From positions 3,348,001-3,412,000 of the forward strand of contig NZ_RBKU01000001.1 in NCBI RefSeq assembly GCF_003633615.1: a stretch of 64,000 nt of DNA, in the 5' to 3' direction. This document shows positions 8,712 to 16,897 of the stretch, one piece after another (within the stretch, counting starts at the first letter, position 1; every line of letters starts with the position of its first letter). The notes beneath the pieces were generated by a model. It saw nothing but the letters and a program-made list of their open reading frames with translations, did not search any database and was not told the DNA's origin. The translations under genes were made by a program, and so were the position numbers. Source of the stretch: Mucilaginibacter gracilis (GTDB lineage: Bacteria; Bacteroidota; Bacteroidia; Sphingobacteriales; Sphingobacteriaceae).

Positions 8712-9662
8712 AAACTTTATGGTAGCCAATACGATTACGGCGCAAGAATATATGATCCTGTAGTTGGCCGGTGGACAACTATTGATCCGCTGGTGGAGGT
8801 TGGGCAGGAGTCCACAACTCCATACGGTTACGCTTACAATGACCCTATCGGCAATTCAGACCCCGATGGGAAATGTCCTAACTGCGTTACCGCAGCGATC
8901 GGGGCTGGTGTGGGTGGTTTGATAGGTGGCCTGTTTGAAGCTGGCTCTCAGTTGTATCATAGTGGAAAGATCACTAGTTGGAAAGCCGTTGGCGGCAGTG
9001 CTTTACAGGGAGCTGTTACCGGTGGAGTAGCCGGGTTTACTGGCGGTGCCAGTTTGCTGGCTACCGCGGGTGCTTCAGCCGGTGCTAATGTTATAGGAGG
9101 AGCGGCAAACAGGCTTATCCAAGGTAAAAAAATCACCGCAGGCTCTGTGACTACTGATGCTGTGACCGGAGCCCTCGCAGGTGTTGGTGGGAAATTTCTA
9201 GATAAGGGCATAAAGGTGATCGGTTCACGGTTCACATCTTCAGCCGCATCAAAAGCAGAGGCTGCTGTAATAAAACGGGAACTTGGTAACTGGGTAGACG
9301 AGAGTACTACTGGATGGTCTAAAGCAGCTAAGGAGTATCAGGAGCAAATTACCGGTCAACCGGCCGGCAAGGCTTACCTCGTCAAGGGAACAAAGTTTGA
9401 TGGCATAGCAAAAGATGGTACGTTGCTCGAAGCCAAAAGTTCTTATGATAACTTTGTTAAAAAAGGGACCGGCCAGTTTTACGGTTGGTTCAAAGGAGCC
9501 AAATCTTTAGTGGACCAGGCCAGACGACAGTTGACCGATGCTGCAGGTAAAAAGATTGTTTGGCACATTGAAACAAAGAAAACCTTTGATGCCATAGAAA
9601 ATCTTTTTGAAGCAAATGGGATCAGTGGTATAACGCTTGAATACACACCAAGAGTACAATAA
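8712..9662 (+). CDS. 5'-truncated RHS tip with Tox-REase-5-like nuclease toxin domain
   Basis: The open frame begins after a TAA at 8709-8711 with KLYGSQYDYGARIYDPVVGRW, the RHS core, so all upstream RHS repeats are lost; a GTG at 8793 is the first plausible start. After the core DPDG box come a Gly/Ala-rich hydrophobic linker (residues about 30-110 from the GTG) and a C-terminal domain with YQEQITGQPAGKAYLVKG, FDGIAKDGTLLEAKSSY and KKIVWHIETKKTFD. The D-x-n-E-x-K pattern fits a PD-(D/E)XK restriction-endonuclease fold toxin of the Tox-REase-5 type. The next gene is an Imm52-like protein, the usual partner. Predicted contact-dependent DNase tip, silent without an RHS body. Confidence 0.78.
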   Translation, partial: KLYGSQYDYGARIYDPVVGRWTTIDPLVEVGQESTTPYGYAYNDPIGNSDPDGKCPNCVTAAIGAGVGGLIGGLFEAGSQLYHSGKITSWKAVGGSALQGAVTGGVAGFTGGASLLATAGASAGANVIGGAANRLIQGKKITAGSVTTDAVTGALAGVGGKFLDKGIKVIGSRFTSSAASKAEAAVIKRELGNWVDESTTGWSKAAKEYQEQITGQPAGKAYLVKGTKFDGIAKDGTLLEAKSSYDNFVKKGTGQFYGWFKGAKSLVDQARRQLTDAAGKKIVWHIETKKTFDAIENLFEANGISGITLEYTPRVQ

Positions 9663-9668
9663 TAACAC

Positions 9669-10352
9669 ATGATAGATACGTTTTATATAGGAGCATATTG
9701 GAAGTATCGACAAGAAAGGCTTCAACCTGTTGTTGAGAAAACTGTTGGCGTGTTAAATGGATTAAAGAAAGTGGATAAACAGTTTATGACCTGGTATGAA
9801 TTAGGCGGTAGCAGGAAAAAAGCCTTGGAAAAAATGTTTAACACTGATCATGATTCTGTTAACGAGGCCTATCAGAAAATGATCAGAAAAAATGATATTG
9901 ATCAGCAAGGGTATAGTAAAGTCGGCTTCCAATTCAGTTTATGGAGTGGACATAGTGATGATGAAACCAGCAATATATCGATAATAGCTGGTACCCATTC
10001 AGACCATATAGCTAACAACTGTATAGTAAGTATTCCGGATGACGGGGAAGCGCGTAGCCGCTTGTTGAGGCTGGATAAGGTGAAATCTGTTATAAATATC
10101 CTGATTGATAATTGGGATCCGGAGATAGTTATATTAAAATCATCTACTTTATCTCGCACTTTACAGTCCACCAATCGGTTAGGATGGGTAAGCTATTTCG
10201 CGCAACCACAACGATTGGCAGAAAATAGCGGGCTGGTTCACGAAAAGGCCTATCATGGCCAGGGCGACTTATTTTATTTGGATGGGGAATTGCTGGTTGA
10301 TTACAGCCGTATGGAAGATTTCAGACCGCTTAAGGAACTTAGTAATTGGTAA
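9669..10352 (+). CDS. Imm52-family immunity protein
   Basis: A 227-aa cytoplasmic protein starting 6 bp after the nuclease tip. The N-terminal FYIGAYWKYRQE, the central GFQFSLWSGHSDDETSNISI and the C-terminal GDLFYLDGELLVDYSR fit the Imm52 family, known as the partner of Tox-REase-5 toxins. It would bind and neutralise the nuclease domain. Intact, unlike the truncated toxin gene, so it could protect against siblings that deploy the same toxin. Confidence 0.75.
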   Translation: MIDTFYIGAYWKYRQERLQPVVEKTVGVLNGLKKVDKQFMTWYELGGSRKKALEKMFNTDHDSVNEAYQKMIRKNDIDQQGYSKVGFQFSLWSGHSDDETSNISIIAGTHSDHIANNCIVSIPDDGEARSRLLRLDKVKSVINILIDNWDPEIVILKSSTLSRTLQSTNRLGWVSYFAQPQRLAENSGLVHEKAYHGQGDLFYLDGELLVDYSRMEDFRPLKELSNW

Positions 10353-10491
10353 GTTGGTTTAATAGGAAGATGAAACAACGAGACTAAATCAGATATACTA
10401 TTTTCTATTTGGACAGAGGTTTGAGGATAGGATATGACTATAAACTTGTAAGAAACACACTTGGGTTATAACTTGCAAGCGAGCCAGCGGT

Positions 10492-10527
10492 TGCGGCAAA
10501 CGGCTCTATACTTACGCCGTCAGCCTC
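10492..10527. repeat. Short intergenic repeat shared with 27255-27292
   Basis: TGCGGCAAACGGCTCTATAC continues through CTTACGCCGTCAGCCTC. The counterpart at 27255-27292 keeps TGCGGCAA, CTACG and CAGCCTC, and within each copy the middle can pair. Both lie in gene-free gaps after accessory operons. The rest of 10353-10645 shows no gene. Confidence 0.35.
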
Positions 10528-10645
10528 GCAAGAAAAAAAACAGCATTCTCCGTTTGCAGATAATGATTTATTAAGGCAAAATTTTACTTTTAGGTTGCGG
10601 GAAATATTTGATAATATTACAATCGGGACTTAACCTTATTAACAA

Positions 10646-12424
10646 ATGTCTTATCAAACCGCACTTCCTATCGCTGATGTAATCAATGATGTTCATCGGA
10701 AAAAATACTTGCTGCCAGCTATACAGAGAGAATTTGTATGGAGTACCTTCCAAATAGAACGGCTCTTCGACAGTTTAATGCGTGATTATCCCATAAATTC
10801 ATTCCTGTTCTGGAAAGTTCAGAAGGAACACGTTAAAGAGTATGAGTTTTATGAATTTTTAAGAGATTACCATGAGCGGAATAAACGTCATAACCCAAAA
10901 GCTGATGTAAGTGGTGAGGAAGAAATAATTGCCGTTCTTGATGGCCAACAAAGACTTACATCGCTTTATATTGGGCTAAAAGGCAGTTATGCCTACAAGT
11001 TGCCCCGTAAGCGCTATGATAACAAACAGGCTTACCCACAGCGGAAGCTTTATTTGAACTTGCTCAGTCCCTCTGAGGAACCGGAATTACAGTACTCTTT
11101 CCTGTTTTTAACACAACAGGAAGCCGAATCGAGTGATGATAGCCATTTTTGGTTTCCTGTAGGAGAAATACTAAATTTAAAGGAATTACATCAGGTAAAT
11201 CAATATTTGATTGACCATGTTTTCTTTGCGGGTTACGATAAAGAAAAAGCAAACTTTGCAAACCTTGCGTTATCCAAGCTCAATCAAATAATTCACCTAA
11301 AGCCCACGATCAGCTATTATTTAGAAACCAGTACTGAACTCGATAAAGTACTTAATATATTCATCCGCATTAACAGCGGTGGTACTATATTAAGTTATTC
11401 TGACCTCTTGCTTTCTATTGCTACCGCGCAGTGGCAATACAAAGATGCCAGAGAGGAAATTACCAAATTTGTCGACGAAATTAACGAGATTGGCGGAGGC
11501 TTCAATTTCAATAAAGATTTTGTTCTTAAGACATGTTTGGTACTTGGCGACTTTTCTAACATTGCCTTCAAAGTCGATAACTTTAACAAATCCAATATGT
11601 TAAAGATAGAAAATAATTGGGACGAAATATCAAAAGCCATCAGGTTAGCGGTAAACCTCGTATCCAGTTTTGGCTTTAATCGTGATACTCTTACGTCAAA
11701 TAATGTAATGGTGCCGATTGCCTACTACTTGAAAACCATTGGATTACCGGAGAATTATGAGGTGTCAACCAACTACATAAAAGACAGAGCAGACTTAAAA
11801 AAATGGCTAATTTTTTCCCTTCTAAAAAGAGTGTTTGGCGGCCAATCGGACAATGTGTTAAGAGTCGTTCGGAAGGCGATCCAAGAAAAGCCGGGTGGTT
11901 TCCCACTCAATCACATTATCGATCAATTTAAAGGAACTAATAAGACATTGTTGTTTACTGATGAGGATATAGAAAACCTTACCTGGTCGAAATATGGACA
12001 AAGCAATACATTCGCAGTGTTGTCACTGCTATATCCATCCTTAGATTTCAGGAATAAGTTTCATATAGATCATATTTATCCTAAGAGCAGGATGACAGAA
12101 AGGCATTTAAAGAAAAAGGGAATTTCTAAAGAAAATATTGAGACCTACATATCCTACACAGATTATATAGGAAATCTCCAGTTATTGGATGCAATACCGA
12201 ATATCGAAAAACAGAATAAGGATTTCGATACTTGGTTGGCTGCTTTATACGACGAAGACGAAATCAGGGATTTTCGCAAAAAGCACTACCTGCCAAATGT
12301 CGATTTATCTATAACCAACTTTATTGAAGTTTTCAATAAAAGAGAAAAGCTGATTGTTTCCTATTTAAAGAAATTATTACAAATGGAAACCAGTTCGGAT
12401 GTTATACAAGAAACAATATTATAA
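10646..12424 (+). CDS. GmrSD-type restriction endonuclease (DUF262 + DUF1524/HNH)
   Basis: A 592-aa single-chain protein. The N-terminal DUF262 part (residues about 8-250) shows LPAIQREFVWSTFQIERLF, VLDGQQRLTSLY and the IRINSGG box. This domain binds and hydrolyses NTP in GmrS-like proteins. The C-terminal DUF1524 part (about 440-570) has the HNH-like FHIDHIYPKSRM and GNLQLLDAIPNIEKQNKDF. Fused GmrSD proteins are type IV-like enzymes that cut modified phage DNA. The gene lies alone on the plus strand with a following small partner gene. Phage defence is the likely role; the recognised modification cannot be told from sequence. Confidence 0.86.
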   Translation: MSYQTALPIADVINDVHRKKYLLPAIQREFVWSTFQIERLFDSLMRDYPINSFLFWKVQKEHVKEYEFYEFLRDYHERNKRHNPKADVSGEEEIIAVLDGQQRLTSLYIGLKGSYAYKLPRKRYDNKQAYPQRKLYLNLLSPSEEPELQYSFLFLTQQEAESSDDSHFWFPVGEILNLKELHQVNQYLIDHVFFAGYDKEKANFANLALSKLNQIIHLKPTISYYLETSTELDKVLNIFIRINSGGTILSYSDLLLSIATAQWQYKDAREEITKFVDEINEIGGGFNFNKDFVLKTCLVLGDFSNIAFKVDNFNKSNMLKIENNWDEISKAIRLAVNLVSSFGFNRDTLTSNNVMVPIAYYLKTIGLPENYEVSTNYIKDRADLKKWLIFSLLKRVFGGQSDNVLRVVRKAIQEKPGGFPLNHIIDQFKGTNKTLLFTDEDIENLTWSKYGQSNTFAVLSLLYPSLDFRNKFHIDHIYPKSRMTERHLKKKGISKENIETYISYTDYIGNLQLLDAIPNIEKQNKDFDTWLAALYDEDEIRDFRKKHYLPNVDLSITNFIEVFNKREKLIVSYLKKLLQMETSSDVIQETIL

Positions 12425-13071
12425 CGGCATTAATCAACGATTATAAACTATCAACAATTGAAGCGATACAGGAAAACTTAACTGCTTTGGATTATTGTTT
12501 TGATTATAATAAAGAAGAGCAGGAAAATTGGAAGTCAGGGAACAGAGGAATGTTAGGGATGCCTGCCTTGATATTATTATCTGCTATTATTGATACAATG
12601 GGAGCCTATTTCAGAGGCACCAATTTAGAAATAGATGTTGACGGACAAAAGAAAAAGATTGAGACAGCAAGTGATCATTTTCTCATCCTAAACGACAAAT
12701 TGCTATTTGGTTTAAACTTAACCGAACCTGTTATTTCAGACTTTTACAAAAAATATCGCTCTGTAGCTACTCATAATAGCACATTACCACCATTTCAATT
12801 TATGGACATTGGTATTAAATCTGATGAGATTTTCAAATTTAATTCGTTAGGCGAAATTGAAAAATTAATGTTGAAACCCTTGTTTGAAGCGGTTAAAAAG
12901 GCAAGTGCAACTTTTGTTCACTGGTTACAATTTGGAGGTTGGAGCGCAGCTCACAAGCTGGCAAAAGAGTTGTCTGAAAAATCAGGAATTATTACGCAAC
13001 CACAACAATCAACCACATTAACAGGTTCTACACAAAATTTCGGGTCAGTCAATCCAACCAGCAACACGTAA
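12424..13071 (+). CDS. Hypothetical protein downstream of the GmrSD gene (start uncertain)
   Basis: From TTG at 12487 the frame gives 194 aa, but the same frame is open and reads protein-like back to about 12424 (ALINDYKLSTIEAIQENLT), with no ATG or GTG. The start is therefore non-canonical, or the 5' end was damaged by a frameshift near the upstream stop. The protein is helical with a hydrophobic patch (MLGMPALILLSAIIDTMGAY) and ends in a Thr/Gln/Asn-rich tail. No family recognised. Tight packing behind the restriction gene suggests co-transcription. Confidence 0.6.
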   Translation, partial: TALINDYKLSTIEAIQENLTALDYCFDYNKEEQENWKSGNRGMLGMPALILLSAIIDTMGAYFRGTNLEIDVDGQKKKIETASDHFLILNDKLLFGLNLTEPVISDFYKKYRSVATHNSTLPPFQFMDIGIKSDEIFKFNSLGEIEKLMLKPLFEAVKKASATFVHWLQFGGWSAAHKLAKELSEKSGIITQPQQSTTLTGSTQNFGSVNPTSNT

Positions 13072-13101
13072 AATAGGAAACTTGCCTCAATCACCATAGC
13101 C

Positions 13102-13306
13102 GCAAAGGTAGCCAACGCCGGAATAAAACGTCAAGGGTATAGCAAGCGGGCCGTGATGTTCGCTTTCAGCGGTGGCCCGTTTCTAAGACTTTTCCAAATT
13201 TATTTTCTTCATCTTAACTCGACAACAAAATTCTCATTTTGGCCGGAACCCGTCAAGGGTACATAAACAGCACGGCCACACAAGCCCGCCCTTCGCTGCC
13301 CTTGAC
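13102..13306 (+). repeat. Structured intergenic repeat SR2, 5' part
   Basis: It begins GCAAAGGTAGCC and contains GCCGGAATAAAACGTCAAGG followed by TATAGCAAGCGGGCC and a local hairpin CGGGCC...GGCCCG (13147-13179). Its 3' arm CCTTGACATTTTATCCGGC lies at 14675-14693, beyond the IS110 element, and pairs with the 5' arm. The IS therefore split one structured unit. A second GTCAAGGG...CCCTTGAC pair lies inside (about 13250-13306). Confidence 0.5.
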
Positions 13307-13356
13307 AGAACCCGTCCAAAATAAGAGGAGTTGTTTAAGAGTTTAGATGATAAACC

Positions 13357-14355
13357 CTAAGCTGCATATTTCATCAGATCCACATAGCCCGAGCCGCGAT
13401 TGACAACAGCAAACATTCTGGAAATGATCTTATTGCGTATAACATTTAGCGTACTCATCTTATTTTTCCCCTCGCTCACTCTTCTTTTATAATAGCTTTT
13501 CATCTCTGGATTATATGCGCAAGCACATATAGCCACCATGTGGATTAATTTTTTTAGCTGCTTGTTGGATAAACTACTGACTCGTGTTTTTCCTTTTATA
13601 CTCGTGCCAGACTGATGTTCAAAAGGGGCAGTTCCCACATAGCAGGCGAACTTTCGCCAGGTAGCAAAACGGGTAAAGTTGTGCGTATAAGCAATCATAT
13701 TTGCGGCCAGTACAGGTCCTACACACTTAATACTGGTCAGTAATTGATAGTTTAATTTAACTGCTTCATCACTTTCTATTACCGCCTTTATTTGTTCTTC
13801 AATCTTTTTAACTTGAACCGTTAGGTTCATTATCAGGCTTTTATAAACTTGAAATATCTCCTTGTGCTCTTTTCCTTCCAATGCCTTTTTCTGTTCTTTC
13901 CATGTGGCTTCATACCCTCCACGATCACATACCAAGCGATTTCGTAATGTAAGCAGCGACTGAAGTTTGAGAATACTTTTGGCTGGTAATAGAGTTTCCT
14001 GAATGGTTTCGCGGTGTAGCCAAGCATATTCAGCGATTCTTTGTGCATCGATCTGGTCATTCTTTCCTCTTCTGATCCCTATAGATTGTTTGATCTGAAG
14101 CGCAGGAAGCATAGCGAATGGGATTTCAATATCATTTAGATAGGTGGCAAGTTTAATTGAATACATACCGGTATGTTCGAAGCATATGATCATCTCCGCC
14201 GGTTCCGATTGTTTACTATACTTTTTTACCCAACTTAAAAATAAAGCAAATCCTTTTTCCTCGTTACTGAATGTTTTAGAAGCACCGATTCCGTGCAGGT
14301 GGGCATCAATAGTAAGCTTTGATACATCGATGCCGATAAATACTTTGTATTTCAT
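13357..14355 (-). CDS. IS110-family transposase (DEDD recombinase)
   Basis: A 332-aa protein of normal family length. The N-terminal RuvC-like DEDD domain has IGIDVSKLTIDAH, ICFEHTGMYS and KNDQIDAQRIAEYA. A coiled region (about 165-200) precedes the C-terminal domain with LTSIKCVGPVLAANMIAYT and FEHQSGTSIKGK, which bears the conserved Ser. IS110 recombinases use a bridge (seek) RNA made from the noncoding end of the element to choose donor and target sites. The reading frame is intact and looks functional. Confidence 0.92.
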   Translation of the reverse strand: MKYKVFIGIDVSKLTIDAHLHGIGASKTFSNEEKGFALFLSWVKKYSKQSEPAEMIICFEHTGMYSIKLATYLNDIEIPFAMLPALQIKQSIGIRRGKNDQIDAQRIAEYAWLHRETIQETLLPAKSILKLQSLLTLRNRLVCDRGGYEATWKEQKKALEGKEHKEIFQVYKSLIMNLTVQVKKIEEQIKAVIESDEAVKLNYQLLTSIKCVGPVLAANMIAYTHNFTRFATWRKFACYVGTAPFEHQSGTSIKGKTRVSSLSNKQLKKLIHMVAICACAYNPEMKSYYKRRVSEGKNKMSTLNVIRNKIISRMFAVVNRGSGYVDLMKYAA

Positions 14356-14445
14356 ACTAAATAAATTAATGTGATGTACTCAGACTAAAACCTTTATAAG
14401 ACCTGGTGTCTAAAATTCTAACTTGTCATTGACATCGACTTGTGA

Positions 14446-14673
14446 CTCGGAACAGGGACTAATACGGGCCATAGGTCTTTAGCCTGGGCCTTGACTTGGT
14501 TCACCCTATTCTTTGTCAGCAAGATAGTTTAATAGTAATCACAAAGAACATCTAAAGGACTTGGAATAGGGACTAATACGAAGCATAGGTCTTGAACCTG
14601 GGCCTTGACTTGGTTCACCCTGTTCTTTGTCAACAAGATACTTTCAATTATAATCACAAAGCAAATCTAAAGG
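14446..14673 (-). repeat. Two tandem 114-bp repeats in the IS110 noncoding end (candidate bridge-RNA region)
   Basis: Copy 1 (14446-14559) and copy 2 (14560-14673) share AGGGACTAATACG, CATAGGTCTT, GGGCCTTGACTTGGTTCACC, TTCTTTGTCA and TCTAAAGG, with scattered differences. They lie 5' of the transposase gene, where IS110 (IS621-type) bridge RNA is encoded. Each copy contains CCTTGAC (14489-14495, 14603-14609), the same 7 bases found at both element junctions. A minus-strand transcript would carry the complement of the target. An RNA role is inferred. Confidence 0.55.
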
Positions 14674-14674
14674 T

Positions 14675-14713
14675 CCTTGACATTTTATCCGGCTACGCGC
14701 TTTTAGTTGCTTA
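14675..14713 (+). repeat. Structured intergenic repeat SR2, 3' part
   Basis: It holds CCTTGACATTTTATCCGGC, the pairing partner of 13116-13136, and ends CGCTTTTAGTTGCTTA as SR1 and SR3 do. The following 14714-14960 is gene-free. It contains a TATATTTG promoter-like box (14803-14810), also seen in related form after SR3. Confidence 0.5.
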
Positions 14714-14963
14714 CATGGTAATTAAGGAGTTGTCGTTCTTTTCGCTTAAAAAGTGCACAGGATGGCGGGTTAATAGTGCTTTTTTAAATGAAAAACATTT
14801 ATTATATTTGTATAACAAGTTCATTGACTATCACTTATACCAACAGACACGCAAAAAAGGCCACTAAAGTAATGCACATTATATGTGCCCTATTCGGTGC
14901 CCGTTCCTGTTTGACTTCGGTATAACTGACTGAATATCATAGATATAAATGGTCGGATAATCA

Positions 14964-14978
14964 TCCTGCCATCCCGAC
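14964..14978. other. Candidate att site: 3' end of a tRNA gene (left)
   Basis: TCCTGCCATCCCGAC matches the T-stem 3' strand (CCTGC), acceptor 3' strand (CATCCCG) and discriminator A of a tRNA whose acceptor begins CGGGATG, best fit tRNA-Pro. No other tRNA parts precede it, so it is a 3' fragment. The same 15 bp occurs at 32647-32661, and similarity extends about 30 bp downstream (AGCGATACCAA, TCAAGTCAA-like) up to a terminator. An integrase gene lies 290 bp away. Confidence 0.6.
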
Positions 14979-15003
14979 TAAAGCGATACCAATCGAAGTC
15001 AAG

Positions 15004-15037
15004 AACCCGCAAATCACACTGATTTGCGGGTTTTTTG
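15004..15037. terminator. Intrinsic terminator next to the left att copy
   Basis: AACCCGCAAATC-acact-GATTTGCGGG forms a 10-bp stem followed by seven T. The same position after the second att copy (32689-32720) also has a stem and T-run with a different stem sequence. It may originally end the tRNA transcript. Confidence 0.75.
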
Positions 15038-15080
15038 TTTTATTTCCTACCAAAAACCACCAATCAATATCAAAGAAGAT

Positions 15081-15216
15081 GTGAGCAATTGCGTGAGTAA
15101 ATTAAGTGTTTTACATTTACTCACAGAAATTGGATTAACTAATTGTAAATCAATTTATTAATCCATTTATTTTGATTGCTTTTGATGGGTTTTAACACCT
15201 GTTTTTGTGAGTAAAA
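15081..15216. repeat. GTGAGTAA-type repeats, candidate integrase arm sites (left end)
   Basis: GTGAGCAA (15081-15088), GTGAGTAA (15093-15100), inverted TTTACTCAC (15117-15125) and GTGAGTAAAA (15207-15216) sit between the att copy and the integrase start. GTGAGTAAAA recurs at 32569-32578, just inside the other att copy. Spacing and position fit arm-type binding sites of a tyrosine integrase. Confidence 0.5.
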
Positions 15217-15264
15217 TTCATCACCTGCGTCAATGATTATCAAGTAAAATTAAAATGAATTGAT

Positions 15265-16494
15265 ATGAGGAGCAGTAACACATTTGGTATTCAGTTTGTA
15301 ATCAGGCTGTCCAAACAAAAAAAGAATGACCCCGCAACCGTATTTGCCCGTATCTCGGTAAATGGCAGACGATGTGAAATTTCGCTAAAAAAGAAAGTTG
15401 ACCCAAAAAGTTGGGACGAGGTTAAGGGTAAAGCCAGGGGTACGAAAGACGAAATCCGTAAGCTTAATGAACACATCGAGCGAGTGCGCACCTTGATAGC
15501 CGATGGTTATCATGAGCTGGTACAACAGAAAAAAGTTATAACGGTTGATGCAGTTAAATCCCTATTCCTCGGTGACGATGAAAATGAAATGACTTTAATA
15601 AAGTTAGGCGAGTATCATAACACCGAGATGAAAGACAAATTGGCTGATGGTACGATGAAGAACTACTATACTACTCAAAAGTATATTGTAAAGTTTCTAA
15701 AAGAAAAACATCGCCGAGCCGACATTAGCCTTGCCGAACTGAACTACAAGTTTATTGCCGACTTTGAAACTTTCTTAAGCAAACATCAACCAAAGGATCA
15801 TCAAAAGCCATTACGTAATAATGGTATTATGAAACATCTTGAACGCCTTTGTAAGATGGTTAACATGGCCGTTACGATGGACTGGATTGCTAAAGACCCT
15901 TTCGCAAAGTTCAAACAGCATTTTGATAAAGTGGAACGTTTTTATTTGACTAAAGAGGAATTGGCATCTATCGAAAAAAAGAAATTTACTATCGAACGTT
16001 TACAGATAGTTAAAGACCTATTTCTTTTTAGCTGTTACACAGGTTTAGCCTATATAGATACTATGAACCTATCAACAGGAAATTTGGTAAAGGGCATCGA
16101 TGGCAACGATTGGTTGATTACCAGTAGGCAGAAAACAGACACCGATGTACGTATCCCTCTATTACCGCAAGCAGAGGAATTGATTGAAAAATACAAGAAT
16201 CACCCTAAAGCCATTAATCAGGGTACATTATTTCCAACTATTTCAAATCAAAAAACAAATGCCTATCTAAAGGAGATAGCCGATCTGTGTAATATCAATA
16301 AAGCCATAACCTTTCATATTGCCAGGCACACATTCGCAACGACGGTAACCTTAAGCAATGGTGTTCCTATTGAATCCGTTAGCAAGATGCTGGGTCACAC
16401 TACAATACGTTCTACTCAAGTTTATGCGAAAGTTGTTGAGCAAAAGCTTAGTGAAGATATGTTGAACCTGAAAAAGAGAATGGCTAATCAATAA
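15265..16494 (+). CDS. Tyrosine integrase (IntDOT-like) of the 15-32.7 kb element
   Basis: A 409-aa protein. Arm-binding domain at residues about 8-95 (KQKKNDPATVFARISVNGRR), core-binding domain about 110-210, catalytic domain about 215-400. HIARHTFATTV gives HxxR and LGHTTIRSTQVYAKV gives His and Tyr. The usual first Arg is absent (CYTGLAYIDT), as in IntDOT-type Bacteroidota integrases. It lies next to the left att copy and its arm-like repeats, and is about half identical to the integrase at 32951, consistent with both using the same tRNA site. A hairpin terminator follows at 16507-16530. Confidence 0.93.
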   Translation: MRSSNTFGIQFVIRLSKQKKNDPATVFARISVNGRRCEISLKKKVDPKSWDEVKGKARGTKDEIRKLNEHIERVRTLIADGYHELVQQKKVITVDAVKSLFLGDDENEMTLIKLGEYHNTEMKDKLADGTMKNYYTTQKYIVKFLKEKHRRADISLAELNYKFIADFETFLSKHQPKDHQKPLRNNGIMKHLERLCKMVNMAVTMDWIAKDPFAKFKQHFDKVERFYLTKEELASIEKKKFTIERLQIVKDLFLFSCYTGLAYIDTMNLSTGNLVKGIDGNDWLITSRQKTDTDVRIPLLPQAEELIEKYKNHPKAINQGTLFPTISNQKTNAYLKEIADLCNINKAITFHIARHTFATTVTLSNGVPIESVSKMLGHTTIRSTQVYAKVVEQKLSEDMLNLKKRMANQ

Positions 16495-16506
16495 TAATTA
16501 AAATCG

Positions 16507-16530
16507 AAAGTTGCCTAAAATGGCAACTTT
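16507..16530. terminator. Hairpin terminator after the integrase
   Basis: AAAGTTGCC-TAAAAT-GGCAACTTT followed by TCTT. The right arm runs into the promoter-like TATATTTG at 16534, so terminator and next promoter overlap. Confidence 0.6.
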
Positions 16531-16541
16531 TCTTATATTTG
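16511..16541 (+). promoter_or_regulatory. Candidate promoter of the toxin-antitoxin pair
   Basis: TATATTTG at 16534-16541 fits the Bacteroidota -7 box TAnnTTTG, with TTG at 16511-16513 about 20 bp upstream as -33 element. The toxin ATG lies 9 bp downstream, so the leader would be very short. Confidence 0.4.
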
Positions 16542-16549
16542 TACATGTT

Positions 16550-16897
16550 ATGAGCGGAAGTAATAAATTTAGAACCATAACGATTTATAAAAAGTATTTC
16601 CACGAGTTTTTTGATAAACAGCGTCAAAAGGTTAAGAATAAAATTATTTGGACATTTAAGCTAATAGAGGAAATACAATACGTGCCTGAAACCTACCTAA
16701 AGCATTTGGAAGGTACTTCGGGACTATTTGAGATCAGAGTGCAATCGGGTAACGATATTTTTAGAATATTTTGCTTTTTTGACGAAGGGAAATTAGTCGT
16801 ACTTGCTAATGGTTTTCAGAAGAAGACACAAAAAACCCCTGCTAAGGAAATAGAAAAAGCATTAAAAATTAAGCAATTGTATCATGAAGAAAAATGA
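16550..16897 (+). CDS. RelE/HigB-like (phage Gp49 type) toxin
   Basis: A 115-aa protein from ATG 16550; an upstream TTG at 16511 overlaps the terminator and is less likely. The sequence has the HigB/Gp49 pattern: TFKLIEEIQYVPETYLKHLE, GLFEIRVQSGNDIFRIFCFF, LVVLANGFQKKTQKTP. These fold as RelE-type ribosome-dependent mRNA nucleases. The gene overlaps the XRE antitoxin by 14 bp in toxin-first order, typical of HigBA. It probably stabilises the mobile element. Confidence 0.85.
   Translation: MSGSNKFRTITIYKKYFHEFFDKQRQKVKNKIIWTFKLIEEIQYVPETYLKHLEGTSGLFEIRVQSGNDIFRIFCFFDEGKLVVLANGFQKKTQKTPAKEIEKALKIKQLYHEEK

Larger units (their letters stand above)
13307..14674 (-). mobile_element. IS110-family insertion sequence inside SR2
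   Basis: The element is bounded by CCTTGAC on both sides (13300-13306 and 14675-14681), which also re-joins the two halves of SR2 when removed. It holds one DEDD transposase gene on the minus strand and a 319-bp upstream noncoding region with two tandem 114-bp repeats. No terminal inverted repeats are seen, as expected for IS110. The exact ends are inferred from the SR2 reconstruction. Confidence 0.7.

Noticed and set aside
14446..14673. Two-copy repeat considered as CRISPR
   Set aside because: Units are 114 bp and directly adjacent, with no short repeat/spacer pattern and no cas genes; better explained as part of the IS110 noncoding end.
14592..14867. 91-codon plus-strand frame in the IS110 repeat region
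   Set aside because: It crosses the end of the IS and the structured repeat, has no protein-like composition and no ribosome site.
14964..14978. Considered as a complete tRNA gene
   Set aside because: Only the T-stem 3' strand and acceptor 3' strand are present; no anticodon arm or 5' acceptor strand precedes it.
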